Positions 9,460 through 20,150 of a stretch of DNA of 64,000 nucleotides are shown one piece after another. The notes under the pieces are model-generated. The model was not told the origin of the DNA. It made no database searches and worked only from the letters and a program-made list of their open reading frames with translations. The stretch lies in assembly GCA_052174455.1 (NCBI GenBank), contig JBQMRP010000030.1:124001-188000 (forward strand), given 5' to 3'. The number at the start of each line of letters is the position of its first letter. Positions within the stretch are counted from its first letter, which is position 1. This stretch comes from Arsenophonus sp052174455. GTDB lineage: Bacteria; Pseudomonadota; Gammaproteobacteria; Enterobacterales; Enterobacteriaceae. Position numbers and translations under genes: made by a program.

Positions 9460-10540
9460 GATAGTGGTGTGTCTTGATACGCAATTGTATGTTGCCTTTG
9501 AAGTTTTCTCTAGTAAAACAACTTTTGTTAATCCGCAAAAGTTGCTAGGTCTATCTGAAATTCATCTCGCTTTTATTTATGATCCTGTCTGGTGCGTAAA
9601 TCGCAGTGATTGGTATTTATATAATAAGGTAACTACGATAGTTACTATTATTTAACATAAACCTTTAGAATATAACTGTTACTTAGTAAATTAGTGGAAT
9701 GCATTTACTTTAATATTTTATTGACAGAGTAATCCCATATTTATATTCATAACGGGTAGGTCTCAATGTTATGAGAATAAATTACATTAAGTTGTTAATA
9801 ATATAATTATAAATTTTCCTATTCGATTGTTGTCACTGATACCAAAAGATTTGTATAGCCACTTGTATAATTTGTAATATAGTTATTATTATTAATTTAG
9901 AGAAAGATCCGACAGCAGTGTTTTTGATCAATTATACATTTTAATTTATCTAAACTAGATAAATTTAGTGTTAGTGATTAAACACAATGTTTAGTTATCA
10001 GTATAGGTTACTGTATCGTAATTTTTTGAATAAAGTGGGAACACTGTATTTTTTCTGTGAACAGTACATGTTGGAAGTATTAAAAATTATTTTAAGCAAA
10101 ATCTATTAAGATTTTTGAGCTGCTAGCTATTGTTGAAGTTTTTTATTGTAGTAAATAAATGATAGAGTTAATCGGTACACGTGTTCAGAAACTGATTTAA
10201 GAATATATTGAATTACGTCTATTAATCAATTCTAATGAATTAGAAAGTTTCAAAGCATTATACATTGTAGGTCAATCCTGTGTATTATTTTGATCGTTTG
10301 AATATTTAGTGTAGAAATTAGAAATGCGGTTGAATTTTATGATGCAATTTATAATAATAAATTGCATGCTTGCAGGTAAAATTAGATGATAAAGCAACTT
10401 ATCATTTATTTTTTGTTATTGATGGTTACGCCAGTGAAGTGATTTTGCAATTTTTATTTGAAGATATAAAAGAAAATTATGATTTTAATATCATTATTTT
10501 AAATGAAAAGAATCGACTGGAAATTCCTTCACCTTGTTAA
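9460..10540 (+). pseudogene. cyaA: Decayed regulatory half of cyaA
   Basis: After the premature stop the homology continues in shifting frames. LYVAFEVFSSKTTFVNPQ, FIYDPVWCVNRSDWYLYNK (to about 9,625) and HKPLEYN follow the E. coli order. Near 10,165-10,370 the text reads LIGTRVQKLI, YIELRLL, FKALYIVGQS and then LEMRLNFM, matching residues of the last third. Stops and frameshifts are frequent here, in contrast with the clean frame before 9,459. The DNA between 10,540 and 10,780 is AT-rich and featureless. cyaY, which should follow on the opposite strand, is not found. Confidence 0.85.
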
Positions 10541-10779
10541 GGAAATAACAAGGAACTTGTTATAAATATCAGTGATTTTTACTAATCATCATATTATTGT
10601 TCTTTTACCTACTGTGCAAATTTAATTAATTTTAATTAACAACAATTTTTTTAAATAAAAAAGTAGAAGATAAAAATCAAATCATTCCTTATTTATCTAA
10701 ATAATTTATGATTAGAAAAGTAAATTACCTTTTGATAAAATATCAAAAACTATCATTTTTACTAAAAGTAAAAAAAATT

Positions 10780-11420
10780 GGTTTATTAGATCTGTTATAA
10801 ATGAAAACTTTAATTGATAGTAGATTTTATTTAACGCCATAATATTAGGAATATTAACCATAGATTGTGCTTAGTAACCCTAGTTTTTCTTCATTTTATA
10901 TATTTTCTTTAAGAAAGAATTCATTGCTGTTTATATTTCGCTTTGAATGACGTAAAAGTAGCCTGTTGCTACATAAAATACATTTGTATGGAATCTTCTG
11001 TGCGCAGAAACTCTTTTGTAATATAGGAACCCACTCCCTCCTATCCCGGATTCTCGGATTTTTTTATTTGGGGGTTCATCTCTAGTGCTTTATATGTTTT
11101 CGCATAAGGTTCCACTTTTACGATTTAACAAGAAACTATAGTAACGAGTTGTTTTAAAACGTCGGCAAGAGTACACCTTGATATAGCAACAGATCATCTC
11201 TTCTTGTATTAGTGTCTGTTGCTGATTTTTGTTGATTTGGTGATCATACATAGTAATGATATACAACCACTCCCTTCTCAATAATACCGCAGTTTTGACA
11301 CGGATATCGATGAGCGTTTAAGGTGTAGCGCTAGAGGTATTTCACGCTATACCGCCCTCTTTTATCTTTTTATCAAAGTGCACCTTTCTAGTAAAGCTCG
11401 TACTTGAGTTTAGGCTATCT
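10780..11420 (-). mobile_element. IS91-family remnant, 3' part of transposase
   Basis: On the minus strand at 11,090-11,230 the translation has QEEMICCYIKVYSCRRFKTT, then RYYSFLLNRKSGTL. This is the C-terminal region of IS91 transposases (QEEMIGRYVSHIP...RYYGFLANRKRG). Further on, near 11,000, RRFHTNVFYVATGYF corresponds to the cysteine-bearing tail DPYKCILCGNRL. The 5' part is missing because an IS1595-type element starts at about 11,420. The far 3' tail to 10,780 matches the tails of the other IS91 copies. Confidence 0.75.
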
Positions 11421-12455
11421 TGACAAAGATTGTTAGTAGAAACCCCTTATTCTATAAGAAGGATTTTTGCTACAACGGTTTCCATGAAAAAGCAAATAAT
11501 TATACAGATCAATGAAATTTTTTCTTTGCTTCCTATTAACATAAAGTTACATCTCATTAGTTAGCTCGGTGATAATCTATCGGAGAATATTGATTCATGC
11601 ATTAAATCAATTTATTCCACTTTATCCTACCTATATTATCACAATAGAGATCTTGTTATCCCCTTACTTGGTAAATTTATTAGTGTTCAACGATATTGTT
11701 ATAAAATCTCCGATCACAGAAAAAGATTTAATAATCTTACTGGAAGTTTGCTGACGAAACTACATCATAAAGATGAGTTCTTTAGTTATCCGCGGTGTAT
11801 GTTGAATATCTTGACTTTACGGGAATCAGAAAAACAAATAGGTATTGATTTAAAACAGCATTTAGAGATGGCATCCTTACTCCCTTGATTCAGCGTTGAC
11901 AGGTAACATAAATGTCTAAGTGTTATTGTTGAAATCGACGAAAGATTTTCTCTGATCTTTTAAAGGAGAGCATTATATTCCAAATAGAAAAGCTAAAAAA
12001 CATGTAAGAGTAACAGATAAAAGGAAAGAACGAATCGCCTGCGATATTAAATCAGCTCGAGATTAATAGGATTATGTGAGCGATTAGATTCTTGAAGAGT
12101 TTAATGCAGAGTGCATTAGTCGTTTTCTTAAGTTAATCATCGATAAGAGTTCCATCTTTTGCTCAGATAAACCTAAATAGTACTAAACTTTTCTAGCGAG
12201 TATAAAATTAGTCACCACATCGCCCAATAAGATTGGATACTTAGAGAGTTATTGGTAAAAAAATTTATATTGAAAATGTGAAAAGTTATATCAGCTGATT
12301 AAAAAGATGGTGGAATAGATTCTATGGCGTAAGGTTGTTATTTACCGAATTATCTGCTATGGGAGTAGATTTTTAAAACGATAACAATTGTAATATAGAC
12401 GTGACTATAAAATTCCCTGCGAGCAAAGCAATAAGTTTTGCTAATATAACTAAAA
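11420..12455 (+). mobile_element. IS1595-family (ISXO2-like) element, near full length, degenerate
   Basis: It runs from the left end (GTTAGTAGAAACCCC near 11,434) to the right end (TTTGCTAATATAACT near 12,448). The composite translation with its sister copies gives CPHCHNEHIVRWG, RYRCYKIPDYRKRFNNLTGKS, FRWRHRFL and VEVDETFF, followed by RKRGG. Later come LIARDRE, DKSS, SDGAKWYETFASEHKISHHRL, and HIQNVNSYISRL. This is the IS1595 order: zinc finger, DDE domain starting VEVDETFF, final His-rich segment. This copy is full of stops. It interrupts the IS91 piece to its left. Confidence 0.8.
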
Positions 12456-13051
12456 TTAATATATAGGAGTGCAAAACAGTATTCAGCTCATGAATATCTC
12501 CGAAGAAGAATCCTATAGTTGCTTCATTCACGCGTAGCGTGTTTTGTGTTAAATTAGGAATATCTATTGAGATAGAATCAGGTATTTTTTAATATACATT
12601 AATGATAAAAAATGATATTTCTTTTAGTAGTTAAAATTCAAATGAAAATGATTCACTACTTTATTCACTAAAGTGAAGGATATAGCTAATATTTAAATAA
12701 AATTTTATTACTCCTATAAGTAATAATAGCAATTATCTATTTTATGTTAAAATACTAACTATTTGAGCATATAGTTAGTATATTGATGAAGTAGTTCTGG
12801 CGGTTAATAATAATTTTACTGTTATTTTGAAGGTTAGAATTATAATACCGCTATGTATTTTATAACTCATATCATTATTGCAATGATATTGATTAAGTTA
12901 ATCTTCTATTTTATTTATTCAGTTATCAACTGCATGAATAAAATTACGTGTCTATTGTTATCATTAATTTCTATATATTTTTCTAGACCTAACTGTAATC
13001 ATAAATTACAAATTATAAAAATAATAATTTAAGAATCCAGGCTTTAAGATA
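12456..13051. other. AT-rich stretch before lppL, no gene seen
   Basis: By gene order the minus-strand cyaY should lie between cyaA and lppL, but I could not find a CyaY-like segment in any frame. The first 120 bases after the IS1595 element resemble no other copy. The last 150 bases should contain the lppL-dapF-yigA promoter; no convincing -35/-10 pair stands out in the A/T background. Confidence 0.4.
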
Positions 13052-13267
13052 ATGAAAAAATTAATTTGGCTATTTATGACATCGATATTATTAATCCTCA
13101 TTTGTGCTTGTGGTTTGAAAGGACCACTCTATTTTTTAGTAAAAACAACAGTGGAGCAAAAGGGTAGAAGTACGATCTCTTCTAAAGAAATAGAGCATCA
13201 ATTAATACAAACAGAAATACTGCAAAAATCGAGTAATAAAAATAGTCAATTGCTTACGATGGAGTAA
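13052..13267 (+). CDS. lppL: Small lipoprotein YifL (LppL)
   Basis: This is a 71-residue protein with a lipoprotein signal peptide: KK at residues 2-3, a hydrophobic core to about residue 19 and a lipobox ICAC with the lipidated Cys at residue 20, followed by GLKGPLYF. The motif CGLKGPLY is characteristic of YifL/LppL, whose function is unknown and which sits immediately before dapF in enterobacteria. The C-terminal 45 residues are polar and poorly conserved. The stop codon is 3 bases before the dapF ATG and the gene end contains GGAG, which can serve as the dapF ribosome-binding site, so the genes are probably translationally coupled. Confidence 0.88.
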   Translation: MKKLIWLFMTSILLILICACGLKGPLYFLVKTTVEQKGRSTISSKEIEHQLIQTEILQKSSNKNSQLLTME

Positions 13268-13270
13268 AAA

Positions 13271-14095
13271 ATGCAATTCTCCAAAATGCATGGTTTGGGT
13301 AATAATTTTATGGTAGTAGATGCCGTTACTCAAAATATTTATTTTTCTTCTGAGCTTATTTGTCGTTTATCAGATAGAAATAGGGGGATTGGATTTGATC
13401 AACTTTTAGTTGTTGAAGCGCCTTATGATCCTGATTTTGATTTTCATTATCGTATTTTTAATGCTGATGGTAGTGAAGTAGCTCAATGTGGTAATGGTGC
13501 GCGTTGTTTTGCTCGTTTTGTTCGCCTTAAAAAATTAACTAATAAACGTGATATCAAGGTAAGTACTCAATCTGGCAAATTGACATTATCGGTAGCAGAA
13601 AATGAAGATGTTTGTGTTAATATGGGCGTTCCAGAGTTTAAGCCAAATAAAGTAATATTTAAAGCGAAAAAAGCTGAGAGAACTTATTTAATTAGAACTA
13701 AACAACAAACAATATTATGTGGTGTAGTTTCTATTGGTAATCCTCATTGTGTATTACAGGTTGAAGATATTGACACTGCTAAAGTTGCTTTATTAGGGCC
13801 TATACTTGAAAACCATGAACGTTTTCCTGAGCGAGCTAATATAGGATTTATGCAGATTATTAATCATGAGTATATTCGATTACGTGTCCATGAACGTGGT
13901 ATAGGAGAGACGCAGGCTTGTGGAAGTGGTGCTTGCGCTGCTGTTGCTATCGGTATCCAGCAAGGTTTATTAAGAAAAAATGTTTGTGTTGATTTACCTG
14001 GTGGCATGCTAAAGATTCGTTGGAATGGATTTGGTCATCCTCTGTTTATGACGGGCTCTGCAACACACGTTTATGATGGTATTATTCATCTCTAA
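13271..14095 (+). CDS. dapF: Diaminopimelate epimerase
   Basis: DapF converts LL- to meso-diaminopimelate, needed for lysine and as the cross-linking residue of peptidoglycan; it acts in the cytoplasm without cofactors. The protein has 274 residues, the normal length. Both active-site cysteines are present: Cys73 in ADGSEVAQCGNGARC and Cys217 in GETQACGSGACAA. The N-terminus MQFSKMHGLGNNF is canonical. It follows lppL by 3 bases and precedes yigA by 26. Retention is consistent with a cell that still builds peptidoglycan and possibly supplies lysine. No defect is seen. Confidence 0.98.
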   Translation: MQFSKMHGLGNNFMVVDAVTQNIYFSSELICRLSDRNRGIGFDQLLVVEAPYDPDFDFHYRIFNADGSEVAQCGNGARCFARFVRLKKLTNKRDIKVSTQSGKLTLSVAENEDVCVNMGVPEFKPNKVIFKAKKAERTYLIRTKQQTILCGVVSIGNPHCVLQVEDIDTAKVALLGPILENHERFPERANIGFMQIINHEYIRLRVHERGIGETQACGSGACAAVAIGIQQGLLRKNVCVDLPGGMLKIRWNGFGHPLFMTGSATHVYDGIIHL

Positions 14096-14121
14096 GTTTT
14101 GTCTCTTTAAGAGGTCTTTTT

Positions 14122-14865
14122 ATGGATAAAAAAAAAGCAACATTTGATCCTAAACCTCTGTTAGATGATCAGACAGTCGTGGAATATCTAAAAAGTAATC
14201 CTCATTTTTTTATTCGAAATGCAACTGCTGTTGAACAGATAAGGGTTCCTCATTCAGTTCATCACACAGTTTCATTAGTTGAATGGTCCATGAAACGTCA
14301 ACGAGTTTATATCCAAAATCTAGAACAGGGTATGCAATTATTGATTGAGCAAGCTCGCAATAATGAAATACTATTTAATCAACTGTTAAAATTGGTTGTT
14401 CAACTATCAACAGCGGATAATTTTGTTGATTTTCAGCAACGTTTATATACCTGGTCAAGAAGCTTTGGTTTAAGTGGTGCTTATGTTCGCTTATTTAGCG
14501 AATGCTGGCAACTAGGCGTGCCAATTATGAATACGCAAAAAGTTATGATTTCTCGTCAGGAATTTGAACCTGTTCGTATTCAGAGATTTGGTGAAAAAAA
14601 TCATTATCTCGGTACGTTAAATAATCCAGAAATATTATTATTAATACCAGACGCAAATCATGTCGGTTCTGTGGCTATCTCTTTATTAGGGTTGTATGGT
14701 AATTTAGGAATGCTGATCTTTAGTAGTTTAGATGTTCAACATTATCAAAAAGGGATGGGAACGACGATGCTTGATCATTTAGCTAAGTTATTACCCGATT
14801 TGCTTTTGCGCTGGATAACTCCGTGTATAAATTCAACACAACAAAGCTTTCCGGCAGCCAATTAA
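14122..14865 (+). CDS. yigA: DUF484 family protein YigA
   Basis: The 247-residue protein matches the DUF484/YigA family by length, by its N-terminus with LDDQTVVEYLKSNPHFF, and by position between dapF and xerC. The fold expected for the family is GAF-like after an N-terminal helical segment (about residues 60-95). The biochemical role is not established. A clear ribosome-binding site, AAGAGGT, lies 6 bases before the ATG. The downstream partners xerC and yigB are both dead, so its survival suggests a function apart from XerC recombination, or inactivation that has not yet happened. Confidence 0.88.
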   Translation: MDKKKATFDPKPLLDDQTVVEYLKSNPHFFIRNATAVEQIRVPHSVHHTVSLVEWSMKRQRVYIQNLEQGMQLLIEQARNNEILFNQLLKLVVQLSTADNFVDFQQRLYTWSRSFGLSGAYVRLFSECWQLGVPIMNTQKVMISRQEFEPVRIQRFGEKNHYLGTLNNPEILLLIPDANHVGSVAISLLGLYGNLGMLIFSSLDVQHYQKGMGTTMLDHLAKLLPDLLLRWITPCINSTQQSFPAAN

Positions 14866-14879
14866 CGATTTTTTGTGTT

Positions 14880-15745
14880 ACTTATGTGCAGAGTGGGCAG
14901 CTAAACTCAGTGATGATTATTAATCGTAAACATAAATTAGTGGTATTAATAAATATGGCTATAAAGATAAATATCAATGATTGAAAGAAATTAAAAATAT
15001 CACATGCTTGTATAATGCTTAAAGAGTGTTATCAACAAGGATTTTAGGTAGTAAGTCTTGCTTTACGTCTTTAATATTAAGACGGTTTTAATTGATTAGT
15101 TGAGAAGAGCAATATTAATAGTTAATGCAGCTAAAACCGTCAGAACGCCTAAAAATAAACTTTATTTATCAAAAAAAATTGATGTAGATGAAAGCAATAA
15201 ATTGCTAAATATTGATTTAACAGATCATCCGTTATTTATACGTGATAGGGAACCATATTGGAAATGGTGTATGATGCGGTTATGTTTAATTAAACTGCTT
15301 AATTTAAATTTCTAATATTTAGATTTATCCAGTAATAAACTTTGGTTTATGGAAAAAATCAGTAAAGAACGAAAAGTACAATTAGGATGTATAGCTGTAG
15401 AATGATCAAATTATTAGCTTTAGATGCGCTCCAGTAATATGTTAAGTAAAATGAAGCTGTTTTTATTTTAATTTAAAAAGATAAAGGTATTTCTGTTCGT
15501 AATGTACAAAATTATTTTGCATTATTGGGAATTATTAGAATGTTAGAAATTATATTCATTTACACAAACTTTGTTACTATTTTAGCACTCACCCAATCCT
15601 GGGATCAGATAGCAATTTGAGAGCAGTTGAAGAGTTAGTAGAACATCCTGATTTTCTAGCACTTAATTTTATACTCATCTAAATTTTAAAATTTAACTAA
15701 GATTTATGATGTGACTTATGTAATGGCAGTAATGGAGAAATCTTA
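14880..15745 (+). pseudogene. xerC: xerC pseudogene (tyrosine recombinase)
   Basis: XerC with XerD resolves chromosome dimers at dif. The clearest part, 15,115-15,340, reads VNAAKTVRTPKNKLYLSKK, IDVDESNKLLNIDLTDHPLFIRDR and then DLSSNKLWFMEKISKER, in the order of E. coli XerC residues 110-190 but with frame changes. Further on, near 15,560-15,700, pieces resembling THMLESS-DLRAVEELL-H and THL remain, corresponding to the catalytic C-terminal part. The Arg/His/Tyr catalytic set cannot be translated in one frame. It starts right after yigA, as in E. coli. Confidence 0.85.
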
Positions 15746-15746
15746 A

Positions 15747-16300
15747 ATGCGCTTTTATTCAAAATTAACTTATATTGTAGGTGATTATCTTTGATTTGGA
15801 TTATATATTATATAATAATTGTTTCGTCAATCTTTAACTGAATAGAGGTTATTAAACTTTATTTTTTGTTATGATAAGATTGCTTTAAAAACTTTAATTT
15901 GCCGATTTAAAATCTATCTATCGTTAGATATTAACTGGTATCCTGAAACATGTTATATATTAAATAGTGCATGTTAGTTGTTAGTAGTGAAAGTATTACT
16001 TGTTATTATGGTTATAATTAAAAAAAACTATGCTGCTGACAATATAATTGTATACTTTCTTATTGTCGTAGTTAAATTATAATTTAAAAATTAATCTATA
16101 AAACCTTATCTATCTTAGCCAAGAAGATTTTATTAGCGTTATTATTAATAGCAATACAGATCATTATCATTGTAAATGATGTGATTATTAAATTTTATTT
16201 AAAGCTGGCCAAAATAGACGATCTAAACCGTAGAGTAGTATGTATCATCTTACCGTGTAGAAATTTAATATTGAATTGAATAAAACTTACAGTCAGTGAT
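15747..16300 (+). pseudogene. yigB: yigB remnant (HAD-family phosphatase)
   Basis: The frame opens MRFYSKLTYIVGDYL, resembling [23 protein letters not shown] of E. coli YigB, an FMN/5-amino-6-ribitylamino-uracil phosphate phosphatase. The position directly after xerC and before uvrD agrees. Beyond the first 25 residues I can only see short, uncertain resemblances, and the 3' end abuts an IS256-type element. YigB is one of several redundant HAD phosphatases, so its loss need not abolish riboflavin synthesis. Confidence 0.6.
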
Positions 16301-16304
16301 GATT

Positions 16305-17685
16305 TAACAAATTATTAATAAATCTAGTGTATAATGGTCAGGTTTGCTCTTATTTTTCATAAATCTTCTCTCAATTTTTAGATTGGATCTTGTTTATAAA
16401 CAAGGGTCAGCAGCTCAAATCTCCTGATTCAGTTCCAGATTTTCTGAGCAGACTACAGCAGCTCTTAAATACTATTTAATGATTGTTTTTCTTGAACTAC
16501 ACTTCTTCGCAGATTGGCTTAATAACCTTACCTCTCATAAAAATCTATTCAATAGAATAGTCGTTGTTGTTAACGGCTAATATGTAGTGCGCTAACGAAA
16601 AAGTCATAGAATGACAGCAATTTTCTTAATCCTTCTCCAGTTTCTTCATCGATCCAGAATACACTGAAAACCTTCTCAATAAAACGTTAATGGTTTTATT
16701 AGCGGTATCATAGCTCTCTGGTAGGTGTAGACTTGCTCTAATTTAATATTAACTTTTCTTAGATACTTTAGAGAATGTAAACAGTACATAAGCTATTTTA
16801 TGCACCCAATAACATTGATGTTGCGCATCCAGGAATATTTTGTTGTTGCATTTCAAAATTAATAGCACCATCTCTCGTAGCAATCCTAGATGGTGCGATT
16901 AAGTAACGCGCTTGTAGCTCACAATTGAGCAGTTCGCTCGAGTTGGCTTCTAACTCTTAATAATCATTTTCGATTATAATTGCTTTCTTATATCTATTGC
17001 AGTTACGTTAATAATAAGCAGTAGGCAAAAGCAGAGCTACCCTTGCCTAACAGAATGACATATGCCTTCGGCCTATAAATAAACGTAACGCCATATTCCT
17101 TAAATAATACAGATACCATTGCCTGTGCTATTTAACCCATTGCTGTTTCAGTTTGCTGATTGTACTGACAGAGAGATCATATACTTTCTCATAGAGAAAA
17201 TCTAAAACTTTGACAAATAACTGGTGTGGTATTTCCCTTTGTCGGATAACCCCATAGTAGTAACTCTTTACTGCTTTTTGTACTCCTAGATAAGGAGGTA
17301 TAAACAAGCTGTTGAAGCATATTCTTTTACCTCTACGATCTTCTTAATATTAGGAACTTTAATCTAAACATCACCAATACCTGTCTATATTATTCGTTGT
17401 AGCAAATAACTGTTACGGATAATGATAATTATCCTCGTCGATAAGTCAGTATTCAAGTATCCCTTCAAGCTCCGCTTCAATAGCGAGTGCTATCAGCTAC
17501 CTAATATTATTAGGGATAAGTTCATGTAATGGATAACAGTAACCTCTGATTTTCTAAATATCTGTAGGATATAATTTTAATGACATATCATCTCAACATT
17601 GTTGAAATTGTTTATGAAATAAATCTTAAATATGCCACCATCTCTGAAATCTAATTTACTAGAAATGAATATAACTCTGATTTAA
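16305..17685 (-). mobile_element. IS256-family element, degenerate, copy 2
   Basis: This is a full-length relative of copy 1. The 3' terminus is near 16,309 (AATTATTAATAAATCTAGTG) and the 5' terminus near 17,668 (TAGAAATGAATATAACT). The minus-strand translation carries the same broken transposase segments in the same order. It lies between dead yigB and uvrD, which are adjacent in relatives, so this is a simple insertion with no rearrangement. Confidence 0.78.
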
Positions 17686-17896
17686 CAATAAGTATTTAAA
17701 GTGTTTTACGCAGTAATATGAAAGTTAATTAGATCAATATTAAAAATAGCAACTTGATAATCACTAATGAGAATGACATATTACTCATGTTAAGATCACT
17801 AGTTTAGCTTTTTCACTAATTTCGCTGATATAATCTTTTGATCTGGCTAAACTACATTAGTGATTTATTTATTGTTCTCTTAATTTAATGATAACC

Positions 17897-20065
17897 ATGA
17901 ATGCCTCATATTTACTTGAAAATTTAAATAATAAGCAACGTGAAGCTGTTTCTGCACCTCGAAAAAATATGTTAATACTTGCTGGCGCGGGTACTGGTAA
18001 AACATGGGTACTAGTTCATCGAATAGCCTGGTTATTAATGGTTAATAAGGTTTCGCCTTTATCGATTATAGCGGTTACGTTTACCAATAAAGCGGCGGCT
18101 GAGATGCGTCATCGTATTAATGTTTTATTATGTAATGATCAAAACGGTATTATGTGGTTAGGAACTTTTCATGGCCTAGCGCATCGTCTATTGCGGGCAC
18201 ACTATTTGGATGCTAATCTACCACAAGATTTCCAAATTTTAGGTAGTGTTGATCAACATCGTTTGTTACGTAGAATTATCAAGGCTATCAATCTAGATGA
18301 AAATAAGTGGTCACCAGGTCAGGCTATCTGGTACATTAATGCAAAAAAAGATGAAGGATTGCGGCCACAACATATTAAAAGTTATGACAATCCAACAGAG
18401 GTGACTTGGCTACGAGTTTATAAGGCTTATCAGGAAGCATGTGATCGAGCTGGATTAGTTGATTTTGCTGAACTTTTATTGCGTTCTTATGAATTATGGT
18501 TAAATAAACCGTACATATTACAACATTATCGTGAACGTTTTACTAATATTTTGGTTGATGAATTTCAAGATACTAACAGTATTCAGTATGCCTGGATACG
18601 TATTTTAGCTGGTGATACCGGTAAAGTGATGATTGTTGGCGATGACGATCAGTCAATTTATGGTTGGCGCGGTGCACAAGTAAAAAATATTCAACGTTTT
18701 TTGCAAGATTTTCCTGCGACAGAAGTTATCCGGCTTGAACAAAATTATCGTTCGACTAAAAATATATTGAAGTCAGCTAATTCACTGATTGCCAATAATA
18801 ATAACCGATTAGGAAAAAATCTCTGGACAGAAGGAGATGATGGTGAACTTATTTCTCTTTATTGCGCTTTTAATGAATTAGATGAAGCGTCTTATGTTGT
18901 TAGTCGTATTAAGGAATGGTATGAGAAAGGTGGCTCTTTAAAAGAGTGCGCAATTCTTTATCGCAGCAATAAACAATCACGGGTACTTGAAGAGGCATTG
19001 CTGAAGTCTTCAATGCCTTATCGTATTTATGGCGGACAACGCTTTTTTGAGAAGAAGGAAATTAAAGACGCGCTTTCTTATTTACGTTTAGTTTCTAACT
19101 GTAATGATGATGTATCATTTGAGCGAGTGGTTAATACACCAACACGCGGTATAGGTAAACGAACATTAGATATTGTGTTCCAAGCAGCACGTGAAAAACA
19201 AATTACTCTTTGGAAAAGTTGTAAGTATTTATTAGCTAAAAAAGTCCTTGTTGGTCGGGCTGCAGTAGCTATTGAACGGTTTCTTGAGTTAATTAAGTCT
19301 TTAACTAAAGAGACGATGGATATGCCCTTATATCTGCAAACTGATCGCGTAATTCGCGACTCAGGTCTGCAAGCAATGTACCAGCATGGAAAATCCGAAA
19401 AAGAACAAGCGCAGATTGAAAATCTTAAGGAGTTAGTGACTGCTACTCGTCAATTTAGTTATCAAGAAGAAGATCAAGATCTAATGCCACTACAAGCATT
19501 TTTATCTTATGCTGCGTTGGAATCCGGTGAAAAGAAGGCAGAATTACATCAAGATGCAGTTCAGTTAATGACTTTACATTCAGCAAAAGGTCTAGAGTTT
19601 CGATTGGTTTTTATTGTTGGTATGGAAGAAGGTATGCTCCCAAGCAAGATGAGTGTAGAAGAGAGCGAACAACTGGCAGAAGAACGGCGGCTAGCTTATG
19701 TTGGATTGACGCGAGCGATGGAGAAATTGACGCTGACTTATGCGGAAAGCCGTCGATTATATGGTAAAGAAGTTTATCATCGTCCTTCGCGTTTTATTAC
19801 TGAATTACCGACAGAATGTATTGATGAAATTTCTTTACACAGAATGGTTTCACGCATTATTACCTATGAACAACTTGGCATCTTAATTAATCAAAATAAT
19901 AGTAGTTATGCATTAGGTAAACGGGTTCATCATTCTAAGTTTGGTGAAGGAATTATTATTAATTTGGAAGGGAATAATGCTGAGCGTTATCGCTTGCAAG
20001 TAGATTTTCATGGCCAGGGGATTAAATGGCTAGTTGCAGCTTATGCAAAATTAAAGTTACAATAA
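17897..20065 (+). CDS. uvrD: DNA helicase II UvrD
   Basis: UvrD is a superfamily 1A 3'-5' helicase that removes the incised strand in nucleotide excision repair and unwinds DNA in mismatch repair. The frame is open from 17,888, but the homologues start MDVSYLLDSLN, so ATG 17,897 (MNASYLLENLN, 722 residues) is the likelier start; no good ribosome-binding site separates the two. Motifs are intact: Walker A AGAGTGKT, TFTNKAAAEMRHR, GTFHGLAHRLLR, ILVDEFQDTN, GDDDQSIYGWRGA, LEQNYRST, MTLHSAKGLEF and EERRLAYVGLTRA. The C-terminal segment ending GQGIKWLVAAYAKL is present. Length equals E. coli (720). The preceding operon genes are dead, so it depends on its own promoter. Confidence 0.98.
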   Translation: MNASYLLENLNNKQREAVSAPRKNMLILAGAGTGKTWVLVHRIAWLLMVNKVSPLSIIAVTFTNKAAAEMRHRINVLLCNDQNGIMWLGTFHGLAHRLLRAHYLDANLPQDFQILGSVDQHRLLRRIIKAINLDENKWSPGQAIWYINAKKDEGLRPQHIKSYDNPTEVTWLRVYKAYQEACDRAGLVDFAELLLRSYELWLNKPYILQHYRERFTNILVDEFQDTNSIQYAWIRILAGDTGKVMIVGDDDQSIYGWRGAQVKNIQRFLQDFPATEVIRLEQNYRSTKNILKSANSLIANNNNRLGKNLWTEGDDGELISLYCAFNELDEASYVVSRIKEWYEKGGSLKECAILYRSNKQSRVLEEALLKSSMPYRIYGGQRFFEKKEIKDALSYLRLVSNCNDDVSFERVVNTPTRGIGKRTLDIVFQAAREKQITLWKSCKYLLAKKVLVGRAAVAIERFLELIKSLTKETMDMPLYLQTDRVIRDSGLQAMYQHGKSEKEQAQIENLKELVTATRQFSYQEEDQDLMPLQAFLSYAALESGEKKAELHQDAVQLMTLHSAKGLEFRLVFIVGMEEGMLPSKMSVEESEQLAEERRLAYVGLTRAMEKLTLTYAESRRLYGKEVYHRPSRFITELPTECIDEISLHRMVSRIITYEQLGILINQNNSSYALGKRVHHSKFGEGIIINLEGNNAERYRLQVDFHGQGIKWLVAAYAKLKLQ

Positions 20066-20130
20066 AAAATTTTTTAAGCATAGGCGTAATTGTTATTAAT
20101 TAACTCTCTATTTTTACTATGTAAAGTTCC

Positions 20131-20137
20131 GAAGGAG
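20131..20137 (+). promoter_or_regulatory. Strong Shine-Dalgarno of corA
   Basis: AAGGAGG is an almost perfect anti-16S match 12-13 bases before the corA ATG at 20,151. It supports that start over later ATGs and is one of the few consensus ribosome-binding sites in this window. Confidence 0.7.
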
Positions 20138-20150
20138 GCACCATAATATT

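Noticed and set aside
12456..13051. cyaY remnant expected between cyaA and lppL
   Set aside because: No frame on the minus strand resembles CyaY; it appears to be deleted or too decayed to call.
17825..17840. Possible LexA box before uvrD (CTG-N10-TTG)
   Set aside because: E. coli uvrD has CTG-N10-CAG here, but only the left half-site is present and the sequence is not palindromic.
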